NCBI GenBank assembly: GCA_023262965.1
Contig: JALQXX010000017.1
Location: 1 to 32,664 of the forward strand
DNA: 32,664 nucleotides
From: Candidatus Marinamargulisbacteria bacterium
GTDB lineage: Bacteria > Margulisbacteria > Marinamargulisbacteria > UBA817
Direction of reading: 5' to 3'
The notes beneath the pieces are model-generated. The model was not told where the DNA came from and did not search any database. It saw nothing but the letters and a program-made list of their open reading frames with translations. Shown one piece after another: positions 7,936 through 16,544 of the stretch (the first letter of the stretch is position 1; each line of letters begins with the position of its first letter). The position numbers and the translations under genes were made by a program.

Positions 7936-9012
7936 TTACGCAATGGTAATATCATCCAATAAATACACATCTTGAATCGCATGCAACAAGGCAATGCCGT
8001 CATCGCGTGATTTTTGAAACGCTTTTCGCCCTGAAATTAATCCCATACCACCGGCACGTTTATTAATGACCGCGGTGGCAATGGCGTCTTTCATATCGTT
8101 ATCACCCGAAGCCCCACCCGAATTAATCAATCCCACGCGCCCACAATACGAATTGGCAATTTGATAACGGGTTAAATCAATGGGGTGATCGGAGGTCAAT
8201 GTGGTATAGACATTTTTATGGGTTTTACCAAAGGATAAGGCCGTAAACCCGCCATTGGTTTCGGGTAACTTTTGCTTAACAATATCGGCTTCAATGGTTG
8301 CCCCCAGGTGGTTGGCTTGCCCCGTTAAATCCCCCGCTAAATGGTAATCCGCATCGGCTGTTTTAAAGGCGCTATTGCGCAAATAACACCATAAAATAGT
8401 AGCCAATCCGCGTTCATGCGCATACGCAAAGGCTTCCGATACTTCTTGAATTTGACGCGATGATTCCGCTGATCCAAAGTAAATTGTAGCCCCCACCGCA
8501 ACGGCGCCCATGTCGGCCGCTTGATCAATCGATGCAAACATAATTTGATCAAATGTGTTGGGGTATGACAAAAATTGATTGTGATTAATTTTAACAATAA
8601 AGGGAATGCGATGCGCGTATTGTCGCGACATGATCCCCAATACCCCCAATGTGGAGGCCACCGCATTACACCCCCCTTCAAGAGCCAGTTGAATAATGTT
8701 TTCGGGGTCAAAATAATCGGGATTGGGGGCAAAAGAGGCGCCGGCCGAATGCTCAATGCCTTGATCCACGGGCAAAATAGAGACGTAGCCGGTGTTGGCC
8801 AACCGACCATGAGAAAAAATGGCTTGTAAATTCCGTAACACCCGGTTGCTACGGTTGGAATGGCTCCAGATATCCGAAACAACCGTTGGGGACGGGACGT
8901 GCAAGCGACTGGCCGGAATGGTTTGACAGCGATGATGCAATAATGATTCACCTGAATCGCCTAAAATATTTTGAATATCTATTAAATTTAATAATGGGTT
9001 ATGTTGTATCAT
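7936..9012 (-). CDS. fbaB: Class I fructose-bisphosphate aldolase, FbaB/DhnA type
   Basis: This Schiff-base aldolase splits fructose 1,6-bisphosphate in glycolysis or forms it in gluconeogenesis. The 358-residue length fits FbaB (about 350). Recognisable parts are [17 protein letters not shown] (active-site Asp region), [20 protein letters not shown], and [10 protein letters not shown] with the expected Schiff-base lysine. [12 protein letters not shown] and [13 protein letters not shown] form the phosphate-binding end. GGGAG lies nine bases before the ATG, and the start overlaps the menE-like stop (ATGA). Its place between quinone synthesis and an Fe-S carrier has no obvious pathway meaning. 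Confidence 0.93.
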   Translation of the reverse strand: MIQHNPLLNLIDIQNILGDSGESLLHHRCQTIPASRLHVPSPTVVSDIWSHSNRSNRVLRNLQAIFSHGRLANTGYVSILPVDQGIEHSAGASFAPNPDYFDPENIIQLALEGGCNAVASTLGVLGIMSRQYAHRIPFIVKINHNQFLSYPNTFDQIMFASIDQAADMGAVAVGATIYFGSAESSRQIQEVSEAFAYAHERGLATILWCYLRNSAFKTADADYHLAGDLTGQANHLGATIEADIVKQKLPETNGGFTALSFGKTHKNVYTTLTSDHPIDLTRYQIANSYCGRVGLINSGGASGDNDMKDAIATAVINKRAGGMGLISGRKAFQKSRDDGIALLHAIQDVYLLDDITIA

Positions 9013-10247
9013 GGTATAAGACTCCCGATTGCAATTGTTATTGCACCAGTATAGCTTAGAATAAGCGATGTGAAAAGTGGCAAATGGTCACGCAACCGTT
9101 GGCGGCAGTCCGGATCCGTGAACGATAGGGTTGCGGGAATACGATACAAGGCCTGTGGTTGTAAAAAAATGGGTAAATGGGCTTTGGCATAGGCCATTAG
9201 CGCGTCTATGGGGGCGTCTGAGGGAATAATGGCTACCGGAACATGCCCCCATTTGGGGTGGGGCTGGGGAAGCACCACAATATGCGGGGTGATGCCCGAT
9301 TCGTGAAGTACCGATTCAATGTACAAGGGATCCACCAGCTGTGAACCGGATTGAAATCGGTAATCGCAACGGGCAATAACCCGAAACGGACTGAGTTGGA
9401 CCTGATCATTGGTAACAAAAAACCCATCGGATGCATCCAAAGGAACCCGACCTTCGGGGGTTAGGTAACCCAATGCCAGAGTGGGGGTTCGGACCAACAA
9501 TCGCTGGGTTGCGTCCACCCGTATCGCAACTGTGGGCAATGGATGATAATCGCTGGGATCGCCGCCAGGGATTGTGGCTAATACTTGGCCACAGGTTTCG
9601 GTACTGCCATAACTGTAGCGAATGGGCCAGTCCCGAACCCGATTTTGAACCGCTTCGGATACCGCATCCCCGCCCACCAATACCGACGTCAAGCCGCCCG
9701 AATCCAGGCCGGTGTCCAATAGCGACACCAGCTGTTGGGGAACAATTGCCGTATGGGCACCGCGACAGGCCGATAGGGTATCGCGCCAATGGGTGGTGGG
9801 TATATGCAAAACCCCTTTCGACACCCATGCTTTGACAATCGTTAACAGCCCGCCCATAGCCGCGGGGGATAGTGCCAGTACCCACGGATCATTTTCGGTA
9901 GCAGGACTGACCGCCAAAGCCCGTTCAGCACTCTGAATAAGCGAGTCAATGGCGTGAACCACCAATTTGGGGTGCCCGGTAGACCCCGATGTTGCCACAC
10001 AAAACCAGGGCTCATGAATGGGATTCGCGTCTAAAATCGCATACAGCCGCTGAATGTGCGCGTCGGGCCAGCTATGATCAACAATCACAAAGGGCTGTTT
10101 ATGAACAATAGCGGTTAAAATACACCGAATGGATGCCAGGTCCGAGCGATACACAATCCGCTGGCAAATGGGTTGTGGCTTGGTGATATCCGCCTGGGTC
10201 AGGGTCTGCTGTCCCCAACAGGCAATAATCCGAGGGGGTGGCTGCAT
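9009..10247 (-). CDS. menE: AMP-binding acyl-CoA ligase-like protein, probable MenE
   Basis: Probably the o-succinylbenzoate-CoA ligase step of menaquinone synthesis, inferred from the adenylating-enzyme fold and its contact with menA (the menA TAA is followed directly by this ATG). The 412 residues include the A3 loop [10 protein letters not shown] (85-94), A5 YGSTETCGQ (213-221), A7 FVTND (277-281) and an A8-like [10 protein letters not shown] (292-301). The short N-terminus and overall length fit MenE. Oddly, the A10 region (about 371-389, [20 protein letters not shown]) has no lysine where the catalytic Lys is expected. The last 20 residues form a hydrophobic tail not typical of the family. 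The substrate is therefore inferred from context, not proven. Confidence 0.7.
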   Translation of the reverse strand: MQPPPRIIACWGQQTLTQADITKPQPICQRIVYRSDLASIRCILTAIVHKQPFVIVDHSWPDAHIQRLYAILDANPIHEPWFCVATSGSTGHPKLVVHAIDSLIQSAERALAVSPATENDPWVLALSPAAMGGLLTIVKAWVSKGVLHIPTTHWRDTLSACRGAHTAIVPQQLVSLLDTGLDSGGLTSVLVGGDAVSEAVQNRVRDWPIRYSYGSTETCGQVLATIPGGDPSDYHPLPTVAIRVDATQRLLVRTPTLALGYLTPEGRVPLDASDGFFVTNDQVQLSPFRVIARCDYRFQSGSQLVDPLYIESVLHESGITPHIVVLPQPHPKWGHVPVAIIPSDAPIDALMAYAKAHLPIFLQPQALYRIPATLSFTDPDCRQRLRDHLPLFTSLILSYTGAITIAIGSLIP

Positions 10248-11105
10248 TTAAACCAATAAATACACCGATATAATCGAAAAAACGATTAAATACGCACTGG
10301 TTAGTGGCAACAGCCGATTCAAATCTTCGGGCGAGGCCTTGCCAAATCGGCGGCTTAGTTGCAAGGCTAACATGACCAAGGTGATGATTAATATCATTTG
10401 GTACGTGGAATCATCGGTTAAATAATCCAAAATAATAATGGGGGTATAAAGCATTAAAATATATTCAATGTATGAAAATGTTCGCCCGTAACGCACGGCG
10501 AGGGTGCGTTTATTGGCTCGTTTATCGGATGTGATATCGCGGGTATTGTTAATAACCAGTAAGGCCGACGAAATGAGCCCTAAAGCGGATCCAATCATAA
10601 TCAGTTCCCAGTACCATGTCCCGGTTTGCAGGTAGTAGGTGCCCAAAACCGATATGGGGCCAAAAAATAAATACGATACAATTTCGGCACCGCCCATGTA
10701 TGCAAGGGCAAAGGGGCCGGCGGTGTAAATGAGTCCAAAAAAAATGGCTAAAATACCAATGCTTAAAATGGGCAATCCGCCGTGCAAAATAAGGGGGATT
10801 CCCAACACAAATGCTAGCGCAAATAAAATGTAGGCGCCATACATCATGTGGATCGGGGCAATAAAGGAGTGTGACATACGTTGCGGGCCAATTCGGTCTT
10901 GCCGATCCGCCCCTTTTTTATAATCATAATAATCATTGGCGTAATTGGTGCCGATTTGAATACACAGGACGCACGCAACAATCAGCACAGAAATCGTATT
11001 GCTGTACGAAGGTGAGGATAGGCTCAACGCCAATCCCAGAATAACAGGGCACAAGGAGACGGGTAACGTTTTAACTCTTGCTGCAAGCAACCAATATGAT
11101 ACCAT
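10248..11105 (-). CDS. menA: 1,4-dihydroxy-2-naphthoate polyprenyltransferase MenA
   Basis: MenA attaches the polyprenyl tail to 1,4-dihydroxy-2-naphthoate in the inner membrane, producing demethylmenaquinone. The 285-residue product is a UbiA-family protein with eight or nine membrane segments. The first Asp-rich motif is NDYYDYKKGAD (57-67); the second is NNTRDITSDKRANKRTLAVR (about 186-205). The opening LLAARVKTLPVSLCPVILG is typical of MenA. It heads a minus-strand unit and abuts the menE-like gene with no gap. Its start codon is only six bases from the divergent DUF192 gene, so its promoter must lie within that gene. Confidence in the family is high; MenA over UbiA rests on the N-terminal motif and menE linkage. 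Confidence 0.92.
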   Translation of the reverse strand: MVSYWLLAARVKTLPVSLCPVILGLALSLSSPSYSNTISVLIVACVLCIQIGTNYANDYYDYKKGADRQDRIGPQRMSHSFIAPIHMMYGAYILFALAFVLGIPLILHGGLPILSIGILAIFFGLIYTAGPFALAYMGGAEIVSYLFFGPISVLGTYYLQTGTWYWELIMIGSALGLISSALLVINNTRDITSDKRANKRTLAVRYGRTFSYIEYILMLYTPIIILDYLTDDSTYQMILIITLVMLALQLSRRFGKASPEDLNRLLPLTSAYLIVFSIISVYLLV

Positions 11106-11111
11106 AATACT

Positions 11112-11570
11112 ATGCGAAAGATTAGCACAATGACGATGTATTTGTTAATAGGGTGCCTGATATTTGGTAGGAGTCCTATCCATGGCATGAATATTAATGT
11201 GATGCGGGCCTGCGTGAGGGAGGTCTGTTTTGATGTCCGAGTTGCCGATAATCCGGTCACGCGTGCTAAGGGACTGATGCACGAGGATCGGCTGCCGGAG
11301 AACGCGGGCATGCTGTTTGTGTTCCCTCAAGAATCCACGCCAACATTTTGGATGAAGCATACCCAAATCGCTTTGGATATGCTGTTTATTGATGATACCG
11401 ATACAATTGTTTATAGCGTTAAACAGGCGCAGCCCTGCGTTAAAGATCCTTGTCCGCTGTACACGCCAACACGACCCGTGTCAAAGGTATTGGAAATCAA
11501 TGGCGGCATGGCCAATCGACACGGTATTCGTGTGGGAGATCGTGTTCACTATTTTGTATATGACAACTAA
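11112..11570 (+). CDS. Secreted DUF192-family protein
   Basis: DUF192 proteins are small beta-rich proteins of unknown function, often exported. This one has 152 residues. A signal peptide (MTMYLLIGCLIFGRSPIHG) is followed by the domain, with VADNPVTRAKGLMHEDRL, the central GMLFVFP, the hallmark FWMKHTQIALDMLFID and the closing VLEINGGMANRHGIRVGD. The start could be ATG 11112 or ATG 11130; the later one gives a tidier signal peptide and more space from menA. The last 11 bases overlap the GDPD start. Neighbours (GDPD, tilS) do not suggest a role. Confidence 0.85.
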   Translation: MRKISTMTMYLLIGCLIFGRSPIHGMNINVMRACVREVCFDVRVADNPVTRAKGLMHEDRLPENAGMLFVFPQESTPTFWMKHTQIALDMLFIDDTDTIVYSVKQAQPCVKDPCPLYTPTRPVSKVLEINGGMANRHGIRVGDRVHYFVYDN

Positions 11571-12252
11571 GTTATGGTTGATGCATCGTGGGGTATGGCG
11601 GGCCACGGGTGTTGAAAATACGCTGAGTGCCTTTGATAGAACCCTCACCCGGTTGTCCTCTACTTGTCATGGATTTGAGTGTGATTTTCAGCAAATAGAT
11701 GTGGCGGATCCCCAGTCATGGGTGATCTTTCATGACGATACCATGCAGCGATTGGGACATCGTCCGGCATCCGGTATTGACCCAAAGGTGCCGATTACCC
11801 AAAATGGGTATACGGATTACATGCCCACGTTGCCGGCATTCTTGACATGGTTAAAGCGGGTGACGGTGGCCTGCACACTGAATCTGGAAATTAAATCGGG
11901 TACAGAGGCGGGGATTCGCTATTTGATGGATCAGGTTCAGGTGCATCAACCGGCGTTGGTTCAGATTATATACTCCTCATTTTCGCCATCAATTATGCGG
12001 TATTTGTGTGACGATCCCCGTGCGGTGGTTGCGGGTCTGATGGATGGAGAAACACCGTTATCGACAGACATCAATACGGAGCGATTGGTGGGGTTATCGA
12101 TGCCCTACTGGTATTATTTGGCGCATGCGCGTCATCATTGGGAGGCGAGCTGTCCAATGGGGGTGTATCTGGATTCCCTAACGGCGTACCAGACCGCTCA
12201 AACGGATTTGGCAACGGATCCCCGTATAGGAATTGTTTTTGCCGAAGCCTGA
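11560..12252 (+). CDS. Glycerophosphodiester phosphodiesterase (GDPD) family protein
   Basis: Enzymes of this family hydrolyse glycerophosphodiesters to glycerol 3-phosphate and an alcohol. The 230-residue protein shows the family signature: MHRG at residues 8-11 (catalytic His9), ENTLSAF, FECDFQQ (metal-binding Glu/Asp), FHDDTMQRLG (second catalytic His) and LNLEIKS. It has no obvious signal peptide, so it probably acts in the cytosol on phospholipid breakdown products. ATG 11560 lies inside the end of the DUF192 gene and places the first strand directly at the HRG motif, as is normal; longer in-frame extensions upstream are simply the DUF192 gene in another frame. The 3' end overlaps tilS by 20 bases. 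Confidence 0.87.
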   Translation: MTTKLWLMHRGVWRATGVENTLSAFDRTLTRLSSTCHGFECDFQQIDVADPQSWVIFHDDTMQRLGHRPASGIDPKVPITQNGYTDYMPTLPAFLTWLKRVTVACTLNLEIKSGTEAGIRYLMDQVQVHQPALVQIIYSSFSPSIMRYLCDDPRAVVAGLMDGETPLSTDINTERLVGLSMPYWYYLAHARHHWEASCPMGVYLDSLTAYQTAQTDLATDPRIGIVFAEA

Positions 12253-13534
12253 TCCTATTCATCACATCATTCAACACACATTACCCCCGGCTGCGTATAT
12301 TATTGCGTGTTCAGCCGGTCCAGATTCGGTGTTTCTAGCGCACATGATGCACCATGGTTACCCACAGCATATTCATCACCTGGTATACTGTAATCATCAC
12401 CTTCGCCCAACAGAAGTGAATCATGAAATTCAAATCGTACGGCATTTGGGGCAGCAGTTGCACATGGAATCCCATATTGTATCGCTTAGTATTGACCACA
12501 ACAGTCAGGAATCGTTTCGGGAGCATCGTCTTCAGGCATTGCAAGAGATAGCGGCACAGGTAGGGGTATACGATGTGGTTATGGGGCATCACCTCAATGA
12601 CGATATGGAGACCTTGATCATGCAATGTCAAAACGGGGCAACAACAACGTTGCGGGGTATTCCTAGGGTGAGTTATCATGGCAATTTACGGATACATCAT
12701 CCCTTATTGACGCTGCCCAAATCCAACATTATCGCATATTTGAATCGTCAAAAAATACCGTTTTCGCAGGACTCCAGTAATAATTCGACGGTGTATGTGC
12801 GCAATCGTGTGCGCCCCTTAGTCACGGCATTAATGCAGTTGGCCCCACCTCACCCAATGGCACGCAGTTTGGCGCATTTAAAAGCCGTGGCGGCATCGGA
12901 TGAGGATACGGCCCGAGATCTGTTGCCAAACATGGTGTATTGGAACGGCCGATATTATCTACAAAAAGCAGTATTGGCGGCCTATAATCGCCCATTTGAT
13001 GTATTGAAGCATGTGTTAAATCAGCAGATCAATGCCCGTGTCTCATATACGGATATGGCAAAAATACAGCAGGTATTTGGTCAGACACGTCAACGCAAGG
13101 TGCCTTTGGATACCGGTGTGGTGTATGTGGATTATAAGTGGATTATGATTGAGGTGTCGCCTCAATTGCAAGAGCCGATAACCTTTTCAATGGGCATTAC
13201 AGCTGGGGGTATGGGGTATTTTTGCATTACCACGGTAGAGCGCCCCATGGAGTCGAACCGCGATCGGTTATGTTTAACGCCAGCGCAGATGGCAGAGCTG
13301 AGGGCATCCACCATACAAGACGGTCCTTTTTCGGTGCATGGTCACAAAAATCGATTGCGTCAGGCCACTGTTTCCCCTATTGAGCAAACCATGTACCCAG
13401 TTGTATACAATCCGCAGGGAATTGTATGGATTCCCGGGGTGTGGTGTCAGCAGGGATCGGGTACGGTTGTTATAACGTATTGGTTCCAACGTCATGAGGG
13501 GGCTTTTCAAATAACACGTGATGGATTACCCTAA
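12233..13534 (+). CDS. tilS: tRNA(Ile)-lysidine synthase TilS
   Basis: TilS adds lysine to C34 of the CAU-anticodon tRNA-Ile so that it reads AUA; it is essential in most bacteria. The 433-residue protein has the N-terminal ATP-PPase domain with the PP-loop CSAGPDS (26-32; the usual form is SGGxDS), the YCNHHLRP stretch, GHHLNDDMETLIMQ (tRNA/ATP site), RGIPRV and the PFSQDSSNNS motif specific to TilS. A C-terminal domain of about 130 residues follows. The start is TTG at 12233 or 12239, inside the GDPD gene, without a clear ribosome binding site. Translation is thus likely coupled to GDPD. Confidence 0.92.
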   Translation: MFLPKPDPIHHIIQHTLPPAAYIIACSAGPDSVFLAHMMHHGYPQHIHHLVYCNHHLRPTEVNHEIQIVRHLGQQLHMESHIVSLSIDHNSQESFREHRLQALQEIAAQVGVYDVVMGHHLNDDMETLIMQCQNGATTTLRGIPRVSYHGNLRIHHPLLTLPKSNIIAYLNRQKIPFSQDSSNNSTVYVRNRVRPLVTALMQLAPPHPMARSLAHLKAVAASDEDTARDLLPNMVYWNGRYYLQKAVLAAYNRPFDVLKHVLNQQINARVSYTDMAKIQQVFGQTRQRKVPLDTGVVYVDYKWIMIEVSPQLQEPITFSMGITAGGMGYFCITTVERPMESNRDRLCLTPAQMAELRASTIQDGPFSVHGHKNRLRQATVSPIEQTMYPVVYNPQGIVWIPGVWCQQGSGTVVITYWFQRHEGAFQITRDGLP

Positions 13535-13539
13535 TATAC

Positions 13540-14226
13540 ATGATCATTTTTTTGCTCCTTATTATGGTCTCGTTTCCATTTTATTCGCAGCCGGTAACCG
13601 TTGAAATTGATGCCTTGCCTCTTCAAAAAGTTCCAACCAACCCTCCAGTTGTAACGGCTCCCAAAGCCTTATTAATTGATGGTTTTGAAGACGGGGATTT
13701 TACAAAATTTCGAGAGTGGTGGACCTTTGATAAGGTGGTTCCCACGATTGTTCAAAATCAACCCAGTAAGACGCACTATATTGAGTCTTATTCCATGCAA
13801 ATCGCTGGCTCTTCCAACAATTGGTACGCTGGGGGAGTTGGGACGTATTTAAATGAAGATGCGCAGCATTTTACGGTTTTAAAACTGGTGATTTTTGCAC
13901 CCAAACAAAATGCCGGTGCCATTCGAATTGAGTTGTATGATGATGATAACAACAACGCTACCGTGGATATTGATCCCGATACGGGATTGCCTGCGTACGA
14001 TGATGTGTTTATTTACGATCTCAATATTATGTGGGAAGGTTGGAAAGTGGTTACCATTCCACTATCCGATTTTGTCGATTTTAATGCGACAGTGGGGGAT
14101 AATGTGTGGAACCCATCCAAAGATTACGGGTCGTCTGGATTGGTTCAGATGCAGTTGGTTGTATTGAGTTCTAAGTTCAAGTCCGAAACCATTGATTTTT
14201 TAATTGATACCATTAAATTAAATTGA
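13540..14226 (+). CDS. Secreted beta-sandwich protein of unknown function (CIA30/CBM-like)
   Basis: A 228-residue protein with a clear signal peptide (MIIFLLLIMVSFPFYSQ, cleavage near residue 17). A proline-rich linker follows, then a single domain beginning LLIDGFEDGDFTKFREWWTF. This 'dDFEdGd...W' opening, the middle YSMQIAGSSNNWYAGGVGTYL and the end IDFLIDTIKLN are the pattern of galactose-binding-like beta-sandwiches such as CIA30 and CBM11-type domains. An acidic stretch, LYDDDNNNATVDIDPDTG, could bind calcium. No catalytic motif is visible. It is the last gene of the DUF192-GDPD-tilS unit, five bases after tilS. It may bind carbohydrate at the cell surface, but this is only a fold-level guess. 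Confidence 0.5.
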   Translation: MIIFLLLIMVSFPFYSQPVTVEIDALPLQKVPTNPPVVTAPKALLIDGFEDGDFTKFREWWTFDKVVPTIVQNQPSKTHYIESYSMQIAGSSNNWYAGGVGTYLNEDAQHFTVLKLVIFAPKQNAGAIRIELYDDDNNNATVDIDPDTGLPAYDDVFIYDLNIMWEGWKVVTIPLSDFVDFNATVGDNVWNPSKDYGSSGLVQMQLVVLSSKFKSETIDFLIDTIKLN

Positions 14227-14275
14227 TTGCATAAGTAATTATGGACTGTGTGGACGTCAAATGATGTGGATACGA

Positions 14276-15313
14276 CTATATTATAGCGTGAACATCAATA
14301 AACTTAATCAGGTTGGATAGGGGACTCTTTACGGATTTTAGGGAATGGAATCGATCAATAATAGTGTCATAGGCATCGGAATCGGTTACAAAATCATAAA
14401 TGCGTTGAGATACCGTGTCCACATCAAATGGCCCAACAAACTCCGGGCAAACCGACTCGCCAAAAAATTGATTGGGAATGGAATAATGACGGTTTTTGCG
14501 TAGTAAAATTGAAATTGTTAATCGCTTTAGGGGACGACCAATAACCGGCATTTGAATCAACCAACCATACAAACCGTTCATACGAAGAATATCGGGATTA
14601 TGTGTGGGTAATATCATAATATACGGAATGCCCAGGTAGGCCAGTTGCATGGTATTTGTTCCGGGAATAGTTAATGCATATTTAAACGCTTTTAACCCAT
14701 TTGGATCGGTTATAATCTGTACCGAAACATCGGGATATTGGGCGTGTATACGCTTATAGACAGAATCGGGTGTAAAGGGTGATAGGCCAATGGTTCGTTG
14801 AAAGGGGCAGGATTCGGTTAGCCGCAGCATTAATGGAAGTGCTACCGCTAAATGTTCGGGACGGGATCCCGGCATTAACACAATCCCATCAGGGGACAGA
14901 GGCATATTATCCGATAAACCCGATTTCATTAAATCTACCTTGGGTGATTTTTGAATCAAAAGCTCGAATTGACGCGGGGCGATTGGATTTTCGGTATAAC
15001 CAATGAGTAACGACGATGTTTTTTTGGCAAACCGTCGCGAATAAAATGGGTCGCCACCCAAGTAAACAACAATCCCGGGTTTCAGGTTTGTAGAGAATAC
15101 ATGGGACAGTGTCTTTTTAGGTGGAAAAACATGCGTGATGCCATCAAACCCCTGACATACACGCAACTCCTCACCGGTTGCGTACTGACACGGTGTTAAA
15201 AAAACAAAAATAATAACGCGACCCTTTAGTTCGGTGTGAAGTGTTTGAACAAAGGGACGAACAAACGCGTAAATCTCACCAGGAGAATTGGCAAAAATAT
15301 AAACAGCGGTCAT
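14276..15313 (-). CDS. LpxB-like glycosyltransferase (lipid-A-disaccharide synthase related)
   Basis: The 345-residue protein has a two-domain GT-B layout like LpxB, the inner-membrane-associated enzyme joining two acyl-glucosamine units in lipid A synthesis. Supporting motifs are an N-terminal VYIFANSPGE, the domain-linking VLMPGSRPEHLAVALPLML (compare LPGSRxxEI in LpxB) and ALTIPGTNTMQLAYLGIPYI in place of the sugar-nucleotide-binding 'SGTATLE' motif. It is shorter than LpxB (about 380), and the opening differs from the LpxB AGExSGD. It may be a diverged homologue with another substrate. It follows doxX by nine bases on the same strand. It overlaps no other gene at its 3' end. Confidence 0.6.
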   Translation of the reverse strand: MTAVYIFANSPGEIYAFVRPFVQTLHTELKGRVIIFVFLTPCQYATGEELRVCQGFDGITHVFPPKKTLSHVFSTNLKPGIVVYLGGDPFYSRRFAKKTSSLLIGYTENPIAPRQFELLIQKSPKVDLMKSGLSDNMPLSPDGIVLMPGSRPEHLAVALPLMLRLTESCPFQRTIGLSPFTPDSVYKRIHAQYPDVSVQIITDPNGLKAFKYALTIPGTNTMQLAYLGIPYIMILPTHNPDILRMNGLYGWLIQMPVIGRPLKRLTISILLRKNRHYSIPNQFFGESVCPEFVGPFDVDTVSQRIYDFVTDSDAYDTIIDRFHSLKSVKSPLSNLIKFIDVHAII

Positions 15314-15322
15314 TAGCCCAAT

Positions 15323-15733
15323 TTATTTAGAGGGCTTGCCAAGAAAATAGTTTGCGATAGGGGACTGAAAAATACGTTTGACAGGGTGGAAGGCATAGCA
15401 ACCGGAACCAGAAACCAAAAGCGTAAGGTAAATACCCAAATATAAAATAGGCAGTTCAATTTTAGAAATTGGATCGGCTGCATGCACAATAAATACAGCA
15501 ACCGACATGGTAATAATCAATGGAATGGTCGCCAATCGAACAAAGGTGCCCGTTATGATAAGGACCGAACACAGTAATTCAGCAAAAATAACCAAATACA
15601 AACTCAATGCGGATCCGAGTCCAAGGGGGTCGGCAAATTGGGCCGCATATATAGATGCGTTTTGAAATTTATCGATGCCATGTAAAAAAAGCATTAAGGA
15701 ACCAGCAAAAAGACGAAGTATAAATATGTTCAT
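15323..15733 (-). CDS. DoxX-family membrane protein
   Basis: A 136-residue protein with four predicted membrane helices, matching the DoxX/DoxD-like family. The first helix (NIFILRLFAGSLMLFLHGIDKF) has the usual R...G....HG.xKf pattern. FAELLCSVLIITGTFVRLATIPLI forms the second and third helices with the conserved Glu and Gly, and the C-terminal part carries LPILYLGIYLTLLVSGSGCYA. Family members are linked to respiratory-chain accessory roles or thiosulfate oxidation in some organisms, but most have no known function. The ATG has no ribosome binding site; a TATAAT box ends six bases before it, so its mRNA is probably leaderless. It is divergent from the FabL-like gene. Confidence 0.85.
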   Translation of the reverse strand: MNIFILRLFAGSLMLFLHGIDKFQNASIYAAQFADPLGLGSALSLYLVIFAELLCSVLIITGTFVRLATIPLIITMSVAVFIVHAADPISKIELPILYLGIYLTLLVSGSGCYAFHPVKRIFQSPIANYFLGKPSK

Positions 15734-15739
15734 GACTCA

Positions 15740-15768
15740 ATTATACCCAAACAATCTTGTTAAATCAA
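15740..15768 (-). promoter_or_regulatory. Predicted promoter of doxX (leaderless type)
   Basis: On the minus strand TTGATT (15768-15763) and a perfect TATAAT (15745-15740) are 17 bases apart. The -10 box ends six bases before the doxX ATG, so transcription should begin at about the start codon. Confidence 0.7.
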
Positions 15769-15785
15769 ACATTTATATTTATAAT
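15757..15785 (+). promoter_or_regulatory. Predicted promoter of the FabL-like/ccs operon
   Basis: TTGTTA (15757-15762) and a perfect TATAAT (15780-15785) are 17 bases apart. The start codons at 15795 and 15798 follow after 9 and 12 bases, which leaves a leader of only a few bases and no Shine-Dalgarno sequence. The -35 box lies directly against the divergent doxX -35 box. Confidence 0.7.
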
Positions 15786-15794
15786 CGTTTTGTA

Positions 15795-16544
15795 ATGATG
15801 TACACAGATACGATTGCATTGGTAACGGGCGCATCCCGTGGGATTGGGCGTGCGATAGCCTTGCATCTTGCCTCAGAAGGGGCTACGGTTGTGTTGAATT
15901 ATCGACGAAGTCGGACGGAATGTGATGCGGTGTTACATGAAATTGCTGAAATGGGGGGCCAGGGAATGGCTATTCGTGCCGATGTTGGAAATGAAGATAA
16001 AACCGATGCCATGTTTCAGGTGATTCAAGACGAATACGGTCGGTTGGATATCCTTATTGCCAACGCATCGTTTGGCATTCCGGGTAATATTATGGATGCT
16101 ACTAATAAATATTGGGATGTTACCTTTGCCTCAACGGCGCGCAGCGTTTTTCATTGTGCGCAACGAGCGGCTGAGTTAATGCCAAACGGGGGGCGGATTG
16201 TATCCGTAACCAGTTATGGTGGACAGCGTGTTTTGAGTGGGTATGGTGTTGTTGGTCCGGCAAAAGCCGCTGTTGAGGGCTTAACCCGGTCGTTGGCTGT
16301 TGAGTTGGCTCCGCGGGGTATCATTGTCAATGGTGTTATGCCGGGAATAACCGACACCAAATCGTTTCGTGCTATTCGAGACGCAGAAGTCATTTTGGAT
16401 GCGGTTGCCGCCAAAACACCCGCTGGGCGATTGGTGACGCCGGAAGAGGTTGCTCAGGTTGTGGGATTTTTGTGTTCACCACACGCATCGATGATTGTTG
16501 GTCAATTTATTATCGTGGACGGGGGCGCGTTTATTGTTGGATGA
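15795..16544 (+). CDS. SDR-family reductase resembling enoyl-ACP reductase FabL
   Basis: A 249-residue NAD(P)H-dependent short-chain reductase. The cofactor motif is VTGASRGIG (10-18). The active site is SVTSYGGQRVLSGYGVVGPAK with Tyr141, Tyr150 and Lys157. The Y-x6-K spacing is that of enoyl-ACP reductases FabI and FabL, not the Y-x3-K of ordinary SDRs. The rest, including TPAGRLVTPEEVAQ and the ending GQFIIVDGG, resembles Bacillus FabL (enoyl-ACP reductase III) as I remember it. It would use NADPH if it is like FabL; the NYRRSR stretch at 35-40 is compatible with phosphate binding. I start at ATG 15795 (or 15798) next to the predicted promoter. It heads the operon with resB, ccsA and the fibre-like protein and overlaps the next gene (ATGA). 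Confidence 0.72.
   Translation: MMYTDTIALVTGASRGIGRAIALHLASEGATVVLNYRRSRTECDAVLHEIAEMGGQGMAIRADVGNEDKTDAMFQVIQDEYGRLDILIANASFGIPGNIMDATNKYWDVTFASTARSVFHCAQRAAELMPNGGRIVSVTSYGGQRVLSGYGVVGPAKAAVEGLTRSLAVELAPRGIIVNGVMPGITDTKSFRAIRDAEVILDAVAAKTPAGRLVTPEEVAQVVGFLCSPHASMIVGQFIIVDGGAFIVG

Noticed and set aside
11389-11559. N-terminal extension of the GDPD protein
   Set aside because: It lies entirely within the DUF192 gene, and the HRG motif normally sits near the N-terminus.
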